Origin: an uncultured Bacteroidota bacterium
GTDB taxonomy: Bacteria; Bacteroidota; Bacteroidia; Chitinophagales; Chitinophagaceae
Reading direction: 5' to 3'
DNA: 60,006 nucleotides
Assembly (NCBI GenBank): GCA_903877645.1
Contig: CAIRES010000004.1
Coordinates: forward strand, 1-60,006
Shown here: piece by piece, positions 1 to 9,433 of the stretch
Numbering within the stretch: position 1 is the first letter of the stretch
How the letters are laid out: each line of letters opens with the position of its first letter
Translations under genes and position numbers: made by a program
The notes under the pieces: generated by a model
Seen by the model: the letters and a program-made list of their open reading frames with translations, nothing else
What the model was told of the DNA's origin: nothing
The model's database searches: none

Positions 1-89
1 CTTGGTTTGGTTGCAGCGGTTGATTTGCGAAGTAACGCTGTCAGTTCTTCTTCGGTCTCTTTGACCGTAACTGTTAGTAAGATTGCCAT
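1..89 (-). CDS. Partial gene start, possible IS630-type transposase N-terminus
   Basis: An ATG at 89 opens a minus-strand frame that runs off the left edge after 29 codons (MAILLTVTVKETEEELTALL, then RKSTAATKPK). The pattern of a short beta start, an acidic ETEEEL stretch and LLRK followed by a basic segment resembles the N-terminal helix-turn-helix of IS630-family transposases, which often begin with a 'tetEEl..LLrk' helix. Only the first third of one domain is visible, so another winged-helix protein is possible. No terminal inverted repeat could be recognised in bases 90-243, which otherwise hold nothing I can call. The assignment rests on family resemblance from memory. Confidence 0.35.
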   Translation of the reverse strand, partial: MAILLTVTVKETEEELTALLRKSTAATKP

Positions 90-243
90 ACTTAACCACA
101 GCAAAAATCATGCCGAATTATTTAGTCTAATTGGTATAATACCTTTCCATAGCTTTGTTTAAAGCGATTGCTAAAGGCATAATAAATCACTTGTATTTGT
201 GGTAATGGTAATGAGGGAACAGTATATCAAAGCGAAACAACAG

Positions 244-609
244 TTATTCAGCCACCCACTTTTTAGCTGCGGCAAGCTCTCCGATCTTAAAGGACCTTAC
301 CTCTCCGGGTGTTATGTGGCCGGTAAAGACTGCAAATTTATTCACCAGGTCCTGGTCACTTACAATAGCTATCTTGCGCCAATGGCTTAAATATTGCAGG
401 CCTATCTTCAGATCATCATACCATGCGCCCGCGCTCATATTGGACAGATCTGTATCCAGTTCAAAAAGGTAATTGATCTTGCCGGTGGTATTGTCAGCCA
501 GCTTCTTTACAGCCGGTATCAATATGGTGTCATATTCTTCTTTGGTCACATGGCCTGAAGCACGAAAGCCAACAACGGTTGCCGGCAGGTCTTTTAATTG
601 CTCTATCAT
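244..609 (-). CDS. STAS/SpoIIAA-like (DUF3478) small cytosolic protein
   Basis: A protein of about 121 residues starting at MIEQLKDLPATVVGF. Features typical of the SpoIIAA-like STAS family are the early 'VVGFRASGHVT' strand, 'LIPAVKKL' helix, 'SAGAWYDDLKIGL' helix, an 'KIAIVSD' strand and a late 'PGEVRSF' segment ending in a short helix. Such proteins adopt a CRAL-TRIO/SpoIIAA-like fold; their cellular role is poorly defined, with suggestions of lipid binding or stress function. No signal peptide or membrane segment is seen. The longer frame starting at 642 adds 11 hydrophobic residues not shared with the family, so the internal ATG at 609 was chosen. The next gene, on the same strand, ends 80 bases upstream. 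Confidence 0.75.
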   Translation of the reverse strand: MIEQLKDLPATVVGFRASGHVTKEEYDTILIPAVKKLADNTTGKINYLFELDTDLSNMSAGAWYDDLKIGLQYLSHWRKIAIVSDQDLVNKFAVFTGHITPGEVRSFKIGELAAAKKWVAE

Positions 610-689
610 GATGATTTTTGCTATTTCAAGCACCAATATCATGCCAGCAAAGCAATAGCGAAGAAACAGGGCTGAATACCAGAGCTTCG

Positions 690-2708
690 CTACAACTGCA
701 ACACTTTGAAATCCAGTACCCGGTTCAGGTAATGCTGATGCTCAGTGCATTGCTCACATATAGGACATTTTACCGTGGGCTGCGAAAAACCCAACCCCAC
801 ATACTCCAGCCGTTTGCGGGGTATGCCGTGGCTCACCAGGTAATTGACTACGGCCAGGGCGCGCCGTTCAGACAGGTCTGCATTAAATTCAACCGACCCT
901 CTGCAATCTGTATGCGCGCGTATTTGTATACGCATCGTAGGATGGCGGTGCAACTGCACCAGCATGGTGTCCATAAATCTTTTATGCTCTGGCTTCAGGT
1001 CTGCTTTGTTGTAATCGTAATAGAATCGCCCGATCTCGTATACTTCATTGAGCTGAAAGGTTTGTATACCCGGTGTGTCCATCACATTAGCATTCACCAC
1101 GGGCGGGTCGGTAGGCATCGCAGCCATTGTATCGGGCTTGCGTGGAGGCCTTTTATACAAGTACACGTCCCTGTAGATGGTATCGGCCTCTTTGTCGGTA
1201 ATCGCCACAAAGTGAAGACTGGCAGATGTATATTCAGTTTTACTGATCGTCAGATTATACTCAGTTTCCGGATACAAGCGTGTAAAGAGTTTGCCCGCAT
1301 CATTGGTTGTAGTGTCCTTATTAATTGCAGAAGTATTCAGATCTACACCAACATTGGCAAGGTACTGTCGGGTAATGGAATCAAATACATTCAACTGAAG
1401 GAATATCTTTTCTCTTTTGTAGAACCAGATGTTATCACCACCTTTCGCAGCCGGCCTGTTGGAAGAGAAGTAGGTACTACGGCCATCACTGAAAAGGGCC
1501 AGCGAAATATCATCGTAGGAGGAGTTGATGGGCGCACCTATGTTCTCGGGTTGGGTAAATGTGTTGTGTGCCTCCTGCCAGGTACACTTATATATATCCA
1601 ATCCGCCGAGGCCCTCATGGCCATCTGATGAAAAGAACAGGGTGCTGTCATCAGCCCAGTAAGGGAATACCTCTTCACCTTCTGTATTGATGATGTTGCC
1701 CACGCTCTTCGGCTTCATCCAGGTGTGGCCCAGTTTCTTACAGATATAGAGGTCAGAGCCACCAGCGCCCTTGGGCATGGTTGAGGAGAATACCAGCAGC
1801 TTGCCATCAGGACTCACCGTTGGGTGGGCAACTGCATATTCTTTACTGTTGTATTGAAACGGTTCAACGGTTTTGAACTTTTTGCTGGTTGTATCATAGT
1901 CGCTGGCTATCATTACTTCCAGCAGCACTATACTGTCTTTATTCGATACAGATTTGTGACTGAGGAAATGATCGGAATAACGGCTGCGGGTAAAGTACAT
2001 CTGCTTGCCGTTTGCGCTGAATGTTGCAGGGCCATCATGGTATTTGTTATTGAGCTGCTTTGTCTCGGTGAGCTTATTGAACTCATTGCCGCAATGCCCC
2101 TTGTTATCGCAGGCAATAGAATAGATGTTATAATAGGATTTACCGGTCCAGTTATCGGTTTTCTTTTTTACATCAATACTGGTATCGGAGGCAAATACAA
2201 GATGGCCATTCCATATAGTGGGTGCAAATTCAGAGCCGTCAGCATTAAAAGGCAGCAGGTTCGCTACACCTTTCGGAAAGGCGGTTAACAGCTCTTTCGC
2301 GCTGTTGCAGCCGGCTATGAGGTTGACCGCCCGCTTATCGTTTGGTACGATTTTCTGATATTGCCGCAGCCACCTGGCAGCCTCGTCATATTGCGTGAGT
2401 TGCATCAACAACTGCGCATAACGCAGCACCACTGCACTGCTGCACCCCGGCAGGTTCACTGCTTTTGTATAAGCGGCAGATGCCTTTTGCAGGTTGTTGG
2501 TCACTGAGTAGCAATCTGCCAGTTCGGAATAAACGATGGGATTATTTAGCTCACCTGCAATTTTCTCGAAGTACGGTATGGCCTCGAAATAGGCGAAATG
2601 ACTGTAGTAAAAGTTGGCCCTGATGAGGTCCTTATTTTCCTTTGCCGAGGCGATAGCAAAGCAAAAGAACAGGATGCCTGCTATCAGCATCAACCGGGTC
2701 AATTTCAT
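690..2708 (-). CDS. PorE-like OmpA-family protein (TPR, beta-propeller, CRD, OmpA_C)
   Basis: About 672 residues from the ATG at 2708, which gives a clean signal peptide (MKLTRLMLIAGILFFCFAIA). Residues about 20-125 look like TPR helices, 150-430 contain PD40/WD40-like strands ('VSPDGKLLVFSS', 'DDSTLFFSSDGHEGLGG', 'SDGRSTYFSSNR'), 440-520 resemble a carboxypeptidase regulatory domain, and 555-672 form an OmpA C-terminal domain ('IRAHTDCRGS', 'NADLSERRALAVVNYL') expected to bind peptidoglycan. That four-part order is the one described for PorE of the type IX secretion system. It is the last gene of an operon after a giant CHU_C adhesin and PorP/SprF. The role inferred is an envelope anchor for that secretion or adhesin complex. 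A start at 2729 would overlap the porP stop and add seven residues before the signal peptide. Confidence 0.85.
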   Translation of the reverse strand: MKLTRLMLIAGILFFCFAIASAKENKDLIRANFYYSHFAYFEAIPYFEKIAGELNNPIVYSELADCYSVTNNLQKASAAYTKAVNLPGCSSAVVLRYAQLLMQLTQYDEAARWLRQYQKIVPNDKRAVNLIAGCNSAKELLTAFPKGVANLLPFNADGSEFAPTIWNGHLVFASDTSIDVKKKTDNWTGKSYYNIYSIACDNKGHCGNEFNKLTETKQLNNKYHDGPATFSANGKQMYFTRSRYSDHFLSHKSVSNKDSIVLLEVMIASDYDTTSKKFKTVEPFQYNSKEYAVAHPTVSPDGKLLVFSSTMPKGAGGSDLYICKKLGHTWMKPKSVGNIINTEGEEVFPYWADDSTLFFSSDGHEGLGGLDIYKCTWQEAHNTFTQPENIGAPINSSYDDISLALFSDGRSTYFSSNRPAAKGGDNIWFYKREKIFLQLNVFDSITRQYLANVGVDLNTSAINKDTTTNDAGKLFTRLYPETEYNLTISKTEYTSASLHFVAITDKEADTIYRDVYLYKRPPRKPDTMAAMPTDPPVVNANVMDTPGIQTFQLNEVYEIGRFYYDYNKADLKPEHKRFMDTMLVQLHRHPTMRIQIRAHTDCRGSVEFNADLSERRALAVVNYLVSHGIPRKRLEYVGLGFSQPTVKCPICEQCTEHQHYLNRVLDFKVLQL

Positions 2709-2728
2709 AAAGGGTCGTTCAGCTATCA

Positions 2729-3688
2729 TTAAAACTTCTTGATGAATCGGGGGGTTAGGTATTTGGAGTTGTCCCTTACGAAATCGTAACCAACCATTAG
2801 TTCATGTGTACCTCCGTTATAGCCATTAAGGCCTGACAGAATGTAATCGTAAGCATAACCAATGTTGAGCTTCTGCGTAACCTGCATGTGTACAATACCC
2901 TCAAAAGACTTGTCGGTGCGATAGGTAGCCCCTATCAAAAACCGGTCGTAGAAAATACCTGTGAGGTTGATGTCGGCGCTAAAAGGTAATTGCACTCCCC
3001 CACCACCGGCATACCTGAACAGAAGCTGCGGTTCTACCTTCACCGTTTCGTTCACAGTATATACATAGCCGCCACCCAGGTAGTAGCCCCGTATCTGCTC
3101 GGCGATGCGGTTATTGAGCATCACTTCTTTTTTGTCGTAGGCATCCTGCAGCATGTTGGGCACAGAGAAGCCGCAGTACCAATCGTCCGACGACCAATAC
3201 ACCCCTGCCCCGAAGTTGGGCAGCATGGCATTGTTGATATTGTACGCAAAATTGGGGTCATTGGGCTGAAATATATTGAGCTTTCCATAGTTGGCGCTGT
3301 ACAGGTCTGCACCGCCACTGAGCCCGAATGAAAGCACCGACCTTTTGAGTTGTATGCGATAGGCGTAGTATGCTTTTATTACTGAGTTGTGTTCTACACC
3401 CAGCTTTTCATCTGTAACGCTAAAGCCAAGCGCTATCTTACGAAAGGACTTCATATAAGTACCTATAGGAGCATCAATGGAGACTGTTGCAGTTTTGGGC
3501 GCACCATCTATGTGGTCCCACTGGTCGCGGTAGTCGGCGTTTACAGATGTCACATCCCTGCTGCCGGCATAGGCGGGGTTGTACAATAGCTTGTTATACA
3601 TGAACATGGTATAGTGCTGGTCGCTCTGCGCTGCGGCCAATAATGGCAGCAGAAAAACAAATAGCAGAAGTAGGGTCCTCTTGTTCAT
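2729..3688 (-). CDS. PorP/SprF family type IX secretion outer-membrane protein
   Basis: 319 residues with a signal peptide (cleavage near residue 20, before QSDQHY) and the family hallmark YNPAYAGS at residues 36-43. The rest is rich in alternating beta strands and ends in a beta-strand segment, as expected for an outer-membrane barrel of the PorP/SprF family. In Flavobacterium johnsoniae SprF is needed for secretion or assembly of the giant adhesin SprB. PorP paralogues typically sit beside the CHU_C-tailed protein they serve. Here the gene lies 7 bases downstream of a 1621-residue CHU_C protein and directly upstream of a PorE-like gene, so dedication to that adhesin is the likely role. Assignment is firm; the specific partner is inferred from position. 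Confidence 0.92.
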   Translation of the reverse strand: MNKRTLLLLFVFLLPLLAAAQSDQHYTMFMYNKLLYNPAYAGSRDVTSVNADYRDQWDHIDGAPKTATVSIDAPIGTYMKSFRKIALGFSVTDEKLGVEHNSVIKAYYAYRIQLKRSVLSFGLSGGADLYSANYGKLNIFQPNDPNFAYNINNAMLPNFGAGVYWSSDDWYCGFSVPNMLQDAYDKKEVMLNNRIAEQIRGYYLGGGYVYTVNETVKVEPQLLFRYAGGGGVQLPFSADINLTGIFYDRFLIGATYRTDKSFEGIVHMQVTQKLNIGYAYDYILSGLNGYNGGTHELMVGYDFVRDNSKYLTPRFIKKF

Positions 3689-3695
3689 AACACAC

Positions 3696-6600
3696 TTACC
3701 TTTTGATCATTAATGAGCCGGTGAAGGAATTCTTGCCACCTGCTATAGTACTATCCGAATTTAGTTTCACAAGATAATAATAAGTTCCGTCCGGGAGAAG
3801 CGAATTTTTATTCGTACCAGACCAATCATTTTTATAATTTGTTTCAGAAAACACCTCTGCGCCCCACTTGTCAAAAATCTGCACTGTATTGCCAGGATAG
3901 CTCTGTAATCCTTCTATGACCCAGGTATCGTTGATGCCATCACCGTTAGGCGATATAGCGTCATGTATCGTCACCCCATCGCAATTACTGTCGGCAAGGG
4001 CTACGACAAGGGTTTTGAGGCAACCGTTATTATCAGTGACGGTAAGCGTATAAGTGCCTGCGGCAAGATCAGACAATTCACTGGTGGTACTTTTATTGGA
4101 CCACAGATAGCTGTAGGCCGCCGTACCGCCAGATACCGTAACTGTAATACTCCCTTTATTCTCTTTGCAATAATCATTCTTCACCTCGGCTGTGACGGTG
4201 AGGGAATCAGGAGCGGTGATGCGGAAGGTGTCAGTTTCGACACATAGGGAAGAAAGGTCTTTTACAATAAGCGTATAGCTACCGACACCTATATTACTGA
4301 TCGCAGACAAAGTATCGCCACTGGCCCAGGAATATTGGTAGGGACCGTTGCTGCCGGCAACGCTAACCGCTATAGCGCCATCAGTACCTCTATAACACAT
4401 AGGCTGAGTAAGGCTATCGCTTATATGGAATGCAGGTGATACAACATTCAGTGTAAACAGGGCTACGCCCATGCAGCCAGTCGCGCCGTTTTTAACCGTA
4501 TAAGTAATAAGTGCCGTTCCGGCAGCGCTTGCAGCATGTACCTCACCTGACCTATTAATGGTTGCCGCAGCATTGTTACTGCTCCATTTGCCGTTCGCAA
4601 TACTATCTGTAAGCAGTGTAGTTAATCCTGTACATATTTCGGAAGTGCCATTGATATAACCTGGATCGGGAAGCGGATCTACAGTAACCGTAGCATATGT
4701 AGCACAGCCAGGGACCATCTGGTAAGTGATTATAGCAGTACCGGCAGATAAACCTGCTGTAACACCCTGATCCAGCGTATTACCATCAATGTAAACATGG
4801 CTCCCGCCACCACTCCACCTGCCACCCGATAAAGAATCAGAGAGATAGGTGGTATCGCCTACGCAAAGAGCGAGGTTGCCTCGTATAGGTGGCATATAAG
4901 AAATATTGACGGCATATTTAGCAACTGCGGTACCGCAGCTATTGGTGACTGTATAATATACCGTATCCGCACCGGGCGATAGCGCAGCCAACACATTGCC
5001 TGCCAGCACAGCATATGCATTGGCTATGCTCCAGGTGCCATCGGCTGCACTGTCGCGGAGGGTGGTGGTATCTCCGACACAAAATGCGTTGATGAGGCTG
5101 GTAGTGATTATACCTGAATCAGGTAAGGGGTTTACTGTTATAACTTTAATAGCTGTTGCGAAACAAAGCGTATCCGTCACGGTATAGATGACCGTGTCTG
5201 TTCCGGCAGATAAACCAGTAACGGAGCCAAGCCCGTTTATGGATGCAATTAAAGTGTCTTTGCTGCCCCATACACCGCCGCTGCTGGTATCTGTAAGCAT
5301 AATTGTGCTGCCTGCGCACAGGAATGAAGGCCCGGTTATAACACCGGCATGAGGCGTGGGGTTGACAGATACTACGTGCGAAACAGCGGCTGTGCCGCAG
5401 CTATTGGTAACGGTATAAAAAATGGTATCCCTTCCCTGTGATAGCCCTGTAACTATACCGCCAGAAACTGTGGCACGGGCATTGCTGCTGCTCCATAAGC
5501 CGCCGGGCTCAGCATCCGATAAGCTGATGGTAGAGCCTATACATAAATGAATGGTAAATGAGCCGGTAATAACACCTGCCGATGGCAAAGGATCAACAGT
5601 AATAATTTTTATGGCAGGTGCACTGCCGCACAAATTAGTAAGTGTGTAGCTGATGGTATCTATACCTGCCGAGATACCCCGCACAGAGCTGCCTGAAATA
5701 GCAGCATTGCCGTTGGCCGCGCTCCATACACCACCGGCAGGGCCATCAGATAACGTGATAGCCGCCCCCACACATACCACCGATGGGCCGGCAATAGCGC
5801 CTGGGGCCGGCAACGGGTTTACCGTTACAGGGTGTGTGGCAGTGGCAGTGCCACAACTGTTAGTGACACTGTAAGAAATAGTAGCAGGGCCGACGGACAC
5901 ACCGCTAACCACCCCTGTAGCAGATACTGCCGCTATGCCGGGAGCGCTGCTGCCCCAAACACCGCCGCCGGTAGTATCGGTAAGCGGAATTGTGGCGCCT
6001 GCGCACACGGATGAAGGCCCGGTAATAGTACCGGCGGCGGGAAGCGGCTGCACAGTAACTATGTGCATGACCGTGGCGCTGCCACAACTGTTGGTAACAC
6101 TGTAGCTGATGGTATCTATACCTGCAGAGATAGCCGATACCACACCAGCGGAAGTAACAGAGGCATGGCTGTTGCTGCAAGCCCATACACCGCCTGAAAT
6201 GCTGTCTGATAAGAGGATGGCATTGCCGGGGCAAACAGCCGATGGGCCGGTTATAGGGCTTGCAGCGGGTGTAGGTATTACTGTTAACGTATGTGTGGCG
6301 GCAACAGAACCGCAGCTATTGGTTACGGTATAGGAAATAATAGCTGTACCACCCGATACTGCCCTTACCCTACCTGCGCTGCCTATGGTGGCAATGCCGG
6401 TTGCGCTGCTACTCCACAGGCCGCCGCCGGTGCTGTTAGTTAGGGAGGCAGAGTCGCCCTGGCATAGCGAGGATGGCCCGGTGATGCTACCGGCAAACGG
6501 CGCCAGGTTCACTGTTACCATATGCACTGCGGTGGCCGAGCCGCAAGAATTTGTAACGGTATAACTGATGGTATCTATGCCCGGAGAGATGCCCGTAACT

Positions 6601-8561
6601 GCACCACCTGAGGTAACTGATGCATGGGTATTGCTGCTGCCCCATGTGCCGCCGGTAACGCTTTCTGTAAGCGTAATGGTATTGCCGGTGCAAACAGCAG
6701 TAGCGCCGGTTATTGATCCTGAATCGGGTTGTGGCAATACCGTTATGCTATGCGTGGCTGTAGCCGTACCGCAACTGTTAGTGACAGAATAAGAAATAAC
6801 TGTAGTGCCTGCCGATACTGCTGTTACTACACCGGTGCTACCTACTGCTGCTATAGCAGAAGACCCGCTGCTCCATGCGCCGCCACCAGCAGTGCTAATT
6901 AATGGGGCAGACAAGCCTGCGCATAATGTTGAAGGCCCGCTGATACTGCCCGCAACGGGCGCTAAATTCACTGTGACCATGTGTGTGGCATATACTGTAT
7001 CGCAGGTGTTGCTGAGTGTGTAACTAATGCTAACCGCCCCGACCGACACACCTGTAACTACACCTACTGCGCTTACCTTAGCGATGCTTGTATCACTGCT
7101 GGCCCATACGCCGCCAATGGCACGGGCAGGTGTATCTGTTAACGCGATAGTATTACCGGTGCATACAGATGATGCACCGGTAATACCTACGGGTGGTAAG
7201 GCGGTATCTACGGTAAAAGATATATATACAGCGCAGCCATATGGTGGCGCATAGGTGATGATGCTGATGCCGCCACTGATGCCCCTTACCAGGCCACTGC
7301 TACTGCCTATGGTAGCCACAGATACATTACCGCTGCTCCATATGCCACCCGGTGTGGAATCTGTGAGTGTGGCCGTGCTTCTTGCACATATCTCTGTGGG
7401 GCCAGTAATTTTATCTATTGAGTCTATGCTCCATACGAGATTTGGCAAGCCTGCCACTGACGAATGGCCTAAAGAAACAGCATGGCTATTCAGCCCGCAG
7501 GATGCGCCAGATAAATTGGGGTTAGCTATACAATCGAGGTAAGCGCTATACGGGGTTGTATTGGTACCGAAATAAATTTTACCATCTGGGGCTAATCTCA
7601 TGTCGACATCGGCATGTGAAGCAGCCACGATGTATGCCGAACTTCGGATAGCAGATACTGTAGATAATGTAATATCATACTGTGTTATATAATTATCATA
7701 CGAATTGGTATATAATTTAGTATTATCAGGGGAAAATTCAGCGCCATAAGCACCGTATGTATTATCCAGCAAACGATCATTAGATACGATGCCGGTGGTG
7801 GGGTTGAAATCAAACAATTCTATACCATGTATCGCCGGCCAGCCAATTACGGAATCCTTTACCTGTACTATCTTACTTCTGTCCTGAGTACATTTCATAA
7901 CACCCCTTCCATAAGCATATGGCCCGGACAGAGTACCGACAGCGGACACAACAGGAACGGGACTAACACCGCTGACGGTGATATTAAAAGCATGAAATAC
8001 CGGGCTATCTAACCTATGGACCATCACCCACATATCGCAGCTATTGCCGGGCACAGAGATCATAGATTCGCCCAATAGACTGTCTATAACAATATCTATA
8101 GAAGAAGGCAACACATCGCCCAAGCCACCATCAAGCGTCATATCCACTACAGAATAGGCCAGATGATCTGCATTTGCACTAATGATAGTGCCTGTAATAT
8201 TTTCCAATGAAAATATATAATATTGATTTGGATTGCCGATTACCGGCACTATAACTGCGGCCTGTGTGGTGCTGCTTGTTTGAAACGGAACGATAGCCGA
8301 ACCGGTAGGCATCAGCAAGCCAGTACGGTTAAATACCTGCTTACCATCGGTATAAAATAAAAGGTGCCCATGCGCATCGCTCACCGAGGCGCACCCTTCT
8401 CCGACAAACATACCTGTTGTAAATGGAATAGGTATACCGGAAGTGAAGTCTATACCAGCATCAAAACCGAATGTCCAAACTTTATTTTGAGGAGTGTTGT
8501 ATTGTGCATGCAAGCATTGCGGTATAATAAAGCACAAAAGAATCAAGACGAATAATTTCAT
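3696..8561 (-). CDS. Giant CHU_C surface protein with 13 Ig-like (Big_2) repeats
   Basis: 1621 residues with a signal peptide (MKLFVLILLCFIIPQCLHAQ). Residues about 25-395 look like a beta-propeller-type domain ('FSPDNTKLYTNSYD', 'LAPDGKIYFGTN'). Then come 13 repeats of about 77 residues, each beginning like ITGPSSVCAGATIPLTD, continuing with GGVWSSSN and ending with ISYTVTNSCG and a short VTVNPLP linker. These match bacterial Ig-like (Big_2) folds with one Cys pair per repeat. Two SprB-type repeats ('NGPYQYSWASGDTLSAIS', 'TAAYSYLWSNKSTTSELSD') and a CHU_C domain ('AISPNGDGINDTW', 'VQIFDKWGAEVF') close the protein. CHU_C is a T9SS type B sorting signal, so the protein is expected on the cell surface as an adhesin. 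It heads the porP/porE cassette and follows a strong terminator at 8615-8653. Confidence 0.88.
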   Translation of the reverse strand: MKLFVLILLCFIIPQCLHAQYNTPQNKVWTFGFDAGIDFTSGIPIPFTTGMFVGEGCASVSDAHGHLLFYTDGKQVFNRTGLLMPTGSAIVPFQTSSTTQAAVIVPVIGNPNQYYIFSLENITGTIISANADHLAYSVVDMTLDGGLGDVLPSSIDIVIDSLLGESMISVPGNSCDMWVMVHRLDSPVFHAFNITVSGVSPVPVVSAVGTLSGPYAYGRGVMKCTQDRSKIVQVKDSVIGWPAIHGIELFDFNPTTGIVSNDRLLDNTYGAYGAEFSPDNTKLYTNSYDNYITQYDITLSTVSAIRSSAYIVAASHADVDMRLAPDGKIYFGTNTTPYSAYLDCIANPNLSGASCGLNSHAVSLGHSSVAGLPNLVWSIDSIDKITGPTEICARSTATLTDSTPGGIWSSGNVSVATIGSSSGLVRGISGGISIITYAPPYGCAVYISFTVDTALPPVGITGASSVCTGNTIALTDTPARAIGGVWASSDTSIAKVSAVGVVTGVSVGAVSISYTLSNTCDTVYATHMVTVNLAPVAGSISGPSTLCAGLSAPLISTAGGGAWSSGSSAIAAVGSTGVVTAVSAGTTVISYSVTNSCGTATATHSITVLPQPDSGSITGATAVCTGNTITLTESVTGGTWGSSNTHASVTSGGAVTGISPGIDTISYTVTNSCGSATAVHMVTVNLAPFAGSITGPSSLCQGDSASLTNSTGGGLWSSSATGIATIGSAGRVRAVSGGTAIISYTVTNSCGSVAATHTLTVIPTPAASPITGPSAVCPGNAILLSDSISGGVWACSNSHASVTSAGVVSAISAGIDTISYSVTNSCGSATVMHIVTVQPLPAAGTITGPSSVCAGATIPLTDTTGGGVWGSSAPGIAAVSATGVVSGVSVGPATISYSVTNSCGTATATHPVTVNPLPAPGAIAGPSVVCVGAAITLSDGPAGGVWSAANGNAAISGSSVRGISAGIDTISYTLTNLCGSAPAIKIITVDPLPSAGVITGSFTIHLCIGSTISLSDAEPGGLWSSSNARATVSGGIVTGLSQGRDTIFYTVTNSCGTAAVSHVVSVNPTPHAGVITGPSFLCAGSTIMLTDTSSGGVWGSKDTLIASINGLGSVTGLSAGTDTVIYTVTDTLCFATAIKVITVNPLPDSGIITTSLINAFCVGDTTTLRDSAADGTWSIANAYAVLAGNVLAALSPGADTVYYTVTNSCGTAVAKYAVNISYMPPIRGNLALCVGDTTYLSDSLSGGRWSGGGSHVYIDGNTLDQGVTAGLSAGTAIITYQMVPGCATYATVTVDPLPDPGYINGTSEICTGLTTLLTDSIANGKWSSNNAAATINRSGEVHAASAAGTALITYTVKNGATGCMGVALFTLNVVSPAFHISDSLTQPMCYRGTDGAIAVSVAGSNGPYQYSWASGDTLSAISNIGVGSYTLIVKDLSSLCVETDTFRITAPDSLTVTAEVKNDYCKENKGSITVTVSGGTAAYSYLWSNKSTTSELSDLAAGTYTLTVTDNNGCLKTLVVALADSNCDGVTIHDAISPNGDGINDTWVIEGLQSYPGNTVQIFDKWGAEVFSETNYKNDWSGTNKNSLLPDGTYYYLVKLNSDSTIAGGKNSFTGSLMIKR

Positions 8562-8614
8562 TGCGATGCTGTATTTTTATGAAAGTTAACAAATAACCGC
8601 TTAATACAAAAATT

Positions 8615-8653
8615 AAACAAAGAGAAGGAAACGTTTTTTCCTTCTCTTTGTTT
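8615..8653 (-). terminator. Strong hairpin terminator after the Cys-rich gene
   Basis: A perfect 17-bp stem (AAACAAAGAGAAGGAAA at 8615-8631 pairing with 8637-8653) with a 5-base loop lies just past the stop of the minus-strand gene ending at 8674. It is followed on the minus strand by a T-rich run. It separates that gene from the giant adhesin gene starting at 8561. Confidence 0.8.
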
Positions 8654-8673
8654 GAAACCGTAAACACATACTT

Positions 8674-9227
8674 CTAATCATGAATGATCACGTCCACATT
8701 TGTCATATAGCACCCGGCAGCGGGTGTCCATTTTACATACCTTAAACAATACCCTGGAGGCGCGACCCATACTGTTTGCTGAGGGTTGCAAATATAACCA
8801 GGGCTACATATTGCTGTAAGATTATCATTCACAGATGAACCTCCAACATATGGGCTTAGGCAATTCGGAGTGCAATAACCTGATGATGTCCAGCTAAAAT
8901 TACAATCTGTCCATTGGAATTCTGTACTAGTTTTTAAACACAATAGAGTAATTGGGGCATTTACATAACTCCATCCAACCGTGGACATAAAATCATCCGG
9001 ACTTGTAAAACTTGTTGAAGTTCCTGCATGTACTACAAACGAGTTGCTGATGATATAACAACTACCTAAATTTGGTCCACAGTCGTTACAAATAGCGTCC
9101 ATAACAATATTAACGTCACATAAACCGAAAGTGTTATCAATTGTGAGCGCCCCTGCCTGCGCAAAAACTGACCTACTACCCAATAACAGTACAAATAAAA
9201 ACGATGCAAATAGTGCTTTTTTTTCAT
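8674..9227 (-). CDS. Cys-rich small secreted protein, start out of frame by one base
   Basis: The main frame (8674-9183 visibly open, about 169 residues) has 12 cysteines, many Trp/Tyr and no family I recognise. Read upstream in the same frame it continues as LFASFLFVLLLGSRSVFAQA, a textbook signal peptide, but reaches a stop without an ATG. The natural ATG lies at 9225-9227, followed by eight A residues (T8 on the plus strand, 9217-9224). With nine A the ATG would be in frame and read MKKKALFASFLFVLLLGS, an ideal Bacteroidota signal sequence. So either the tract is a sequencing error, a phase-variable switch, or a site of slippage; otherwise the gene is broken or starts at the TTG at 9183 without export. 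A terminator follows at 8615-8653. Bases 9228-9433 upstream are AT-rich and hold no other gene. Confidence 0.6.
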
Positions 9228-9433
9228 GTGCTTGTGTTTTAGAGATGAATTAATACACTAAAAATACGTAAAACGAATTGAAAAAAAACAAAACGTCAAT
9301 GTTTTATAATTTTAACATTATTTTAACTATTTTTTAACGGTTTAGTATCAATATTGTTGTTTGCATAATTTCATTACAGCGCTTGTTTTGCTTTGGCTAA
9401 AATTAATGAATATATTATAAAGTTAAAACAATT

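Noticed and set aside
618-1628. 336-codon plus-strand frame opposite the PorE-like gene
   Set aside because: Runs fully antisense to a well-supported gene and its product has no domain or signal; a shadow frame.
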